From positions 5,467,001 to 5,531,000 of the forward strand of contig NC_090132.1 of assembly GCF_040581485.1 (NCBI RefSeq): DNA of 64,000 nucleotides, given 5' to 3'. Origin of the DNA: Linepithema humile. Lineage: Eukaryota; Arthropoda; Insecta; Hymenoptera; Formicidae. A program made the position numbers and the translations under genes. Positions 63,581 through 64,000 of the stretch are shown here, one piece after another. Position 1 is the stretch's first letter. Every line of letters begins with the position of its first letter. The notes beneath the pieces are model-generated. The model ran no database searches and was not told the DNA's origin. It was given only the letters and a program-made list of their open reading frames with translations.

Positions 63581-63760
63581 GCTACCACCCCCGTAGCCTT
63601 CGATTTTCGGGAGGAAAGTGAAGGCCGCAGACACCGCCCAGCCAACCGCCCGGGTGTGCCAACACGAAAAACCACCCCCGTGGTGTGCTCCACAGCGGAT
63701 GGCCCGAGTCACCCCATCGCGCATGTGCTCAGTCGTCATGGATACCGCGGCAGATACGCG

Positions 63761-63813
63761 CCGACGACGACGGCGGCAGCGGCGGTGGTGGCGGCGGCGA
63801 CGGCGGCCCGCGG
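63761..63813. repeat. Imperfect (CGG)n triplet tract
   Basis: Repeated CGG/GGC/GGT triplets within the CpG-rich island. Confidence 0.85.
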
Positions 63814-63889
63814 TACTTTAAGGGTCGCCAGGACTTTCACACGCAGCCAGGGATGTCGGGGTTTTAGCCGTATGAAAGATGAAAGACGT

Positions 63890-63895
63890 TCTCCC

Positions 63896-63952
<57 letters not shown>

Positions 63953-63957
63953 CTCTC
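63890..63957. repeat. (CT)n microsatellite
   Basis: A CT tract of about 65 bp with one or two interruptions at the end of the window. Confidence 0.9.
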
Positions 63958-64000
63958 TGCCCTCGTTGTACCTCCTGTTCGGCATTACGCTCCCCATAAA

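Larger units (their letters stand above)
62070..63960. promoter_or_regulatory. GC- and CpG-rich island, candidate promoter / 5'UTR region
   Basis: A sharp rise in GC and CpG compared with the 60 kb around it. It includes a CGG/GGC-type triplet tract (63761-63813), a purine tract rich in GAGA (about 63408-63580) and a CT tract (63890-63957). Strong minus-strand donor-like sequences lie at 63223 (CAG|GTATGT) and 63347 (GTGAGT). GA-rich promoters near neuronal genes are common in insects. That this one serves Nmdar2 is an inference from its position upstream on the same strand. A divergent gene to the right is equally possible. Confidence 0.45.

Noticed and set aside
63143..63739. 198-codon minus-strand frame
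   Set aside because: It is driven by the GA/CT polypurine tract, giving Ser/Leu/Phe runs, with no domain and low complexity.

Overview
The window is a stretch of AT-rich insect genomic DNA. It is probably hymenopteran: CpG is plentiful inside an AT-rich background, and large introns carry microsatellites and mariner-type debris. The order-level assignment is a judgement and was not computed. It is dominated by one protein-coding gene on the minus strand, an ionotropic glutamate receptor of the NMDA type, subunit 2 (Nmdar2 / GluN2-like). I assembled 17 coding exons by hand between 48925 (ATG) and 6056 (stop). Every intron has GT..AG ends and every exon junction keeps the reading frame. The sum is 3195 nt, giving a 1064-residue protein (1074 residues if an alternative donor in exon 9 is used).

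Layout, read along the gene from high to low coordinates. 62.1-63.96 kb is a GC-rich, CpG-rich island with a CGG-type repeat and long GA/CT tracts, and is a possible promoter or 5'UTR region. 49-62 kb is AT-rich and shows no coding exon. It holds a 465-bp internally deleted mariner (57493-57957), a 393-bp foldback element and a 68-bp direct repeat. Exons 1-5 (48925-38643) encode the signal peptide and amino-terminal domain. Exon 6 (26091-25862) and exon 7 (15471-15324) sit between introns of about 12.5 kb and 10.4 kb and encode the first half of the ligand-binding domain. Exons 8-13 (14539-10883) are compact and encode the rest of the ligand-binding domain, M1, the pore loop, M3 and M4. Exons 14-17 (10404-6056) encode a cytoplasmic tail ending in -ETVL, a class I PDZ ligand. 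A polyadenylation signal lies at 5764-5759. The first 5.7 kb is AT-rich and shows no gene.

The receptor subunit would work as part of a heterotetramer with an NR1-type subunit, which is not in this window. Points worth attention are the Gln at the pore N/Q/R site, substitutions at positions that contact glutamate in vertebrate GluN2, a possible 10-residue splice variation in the M1-M2 linker, and alternative acceptors that would switch the PDZ ligand on or off. I found no CRISPR array, operon, tRNA, rRNA or clearly novel system. The other reading frames are short, start without ATG, are low in complexity, or lie opposite exons.
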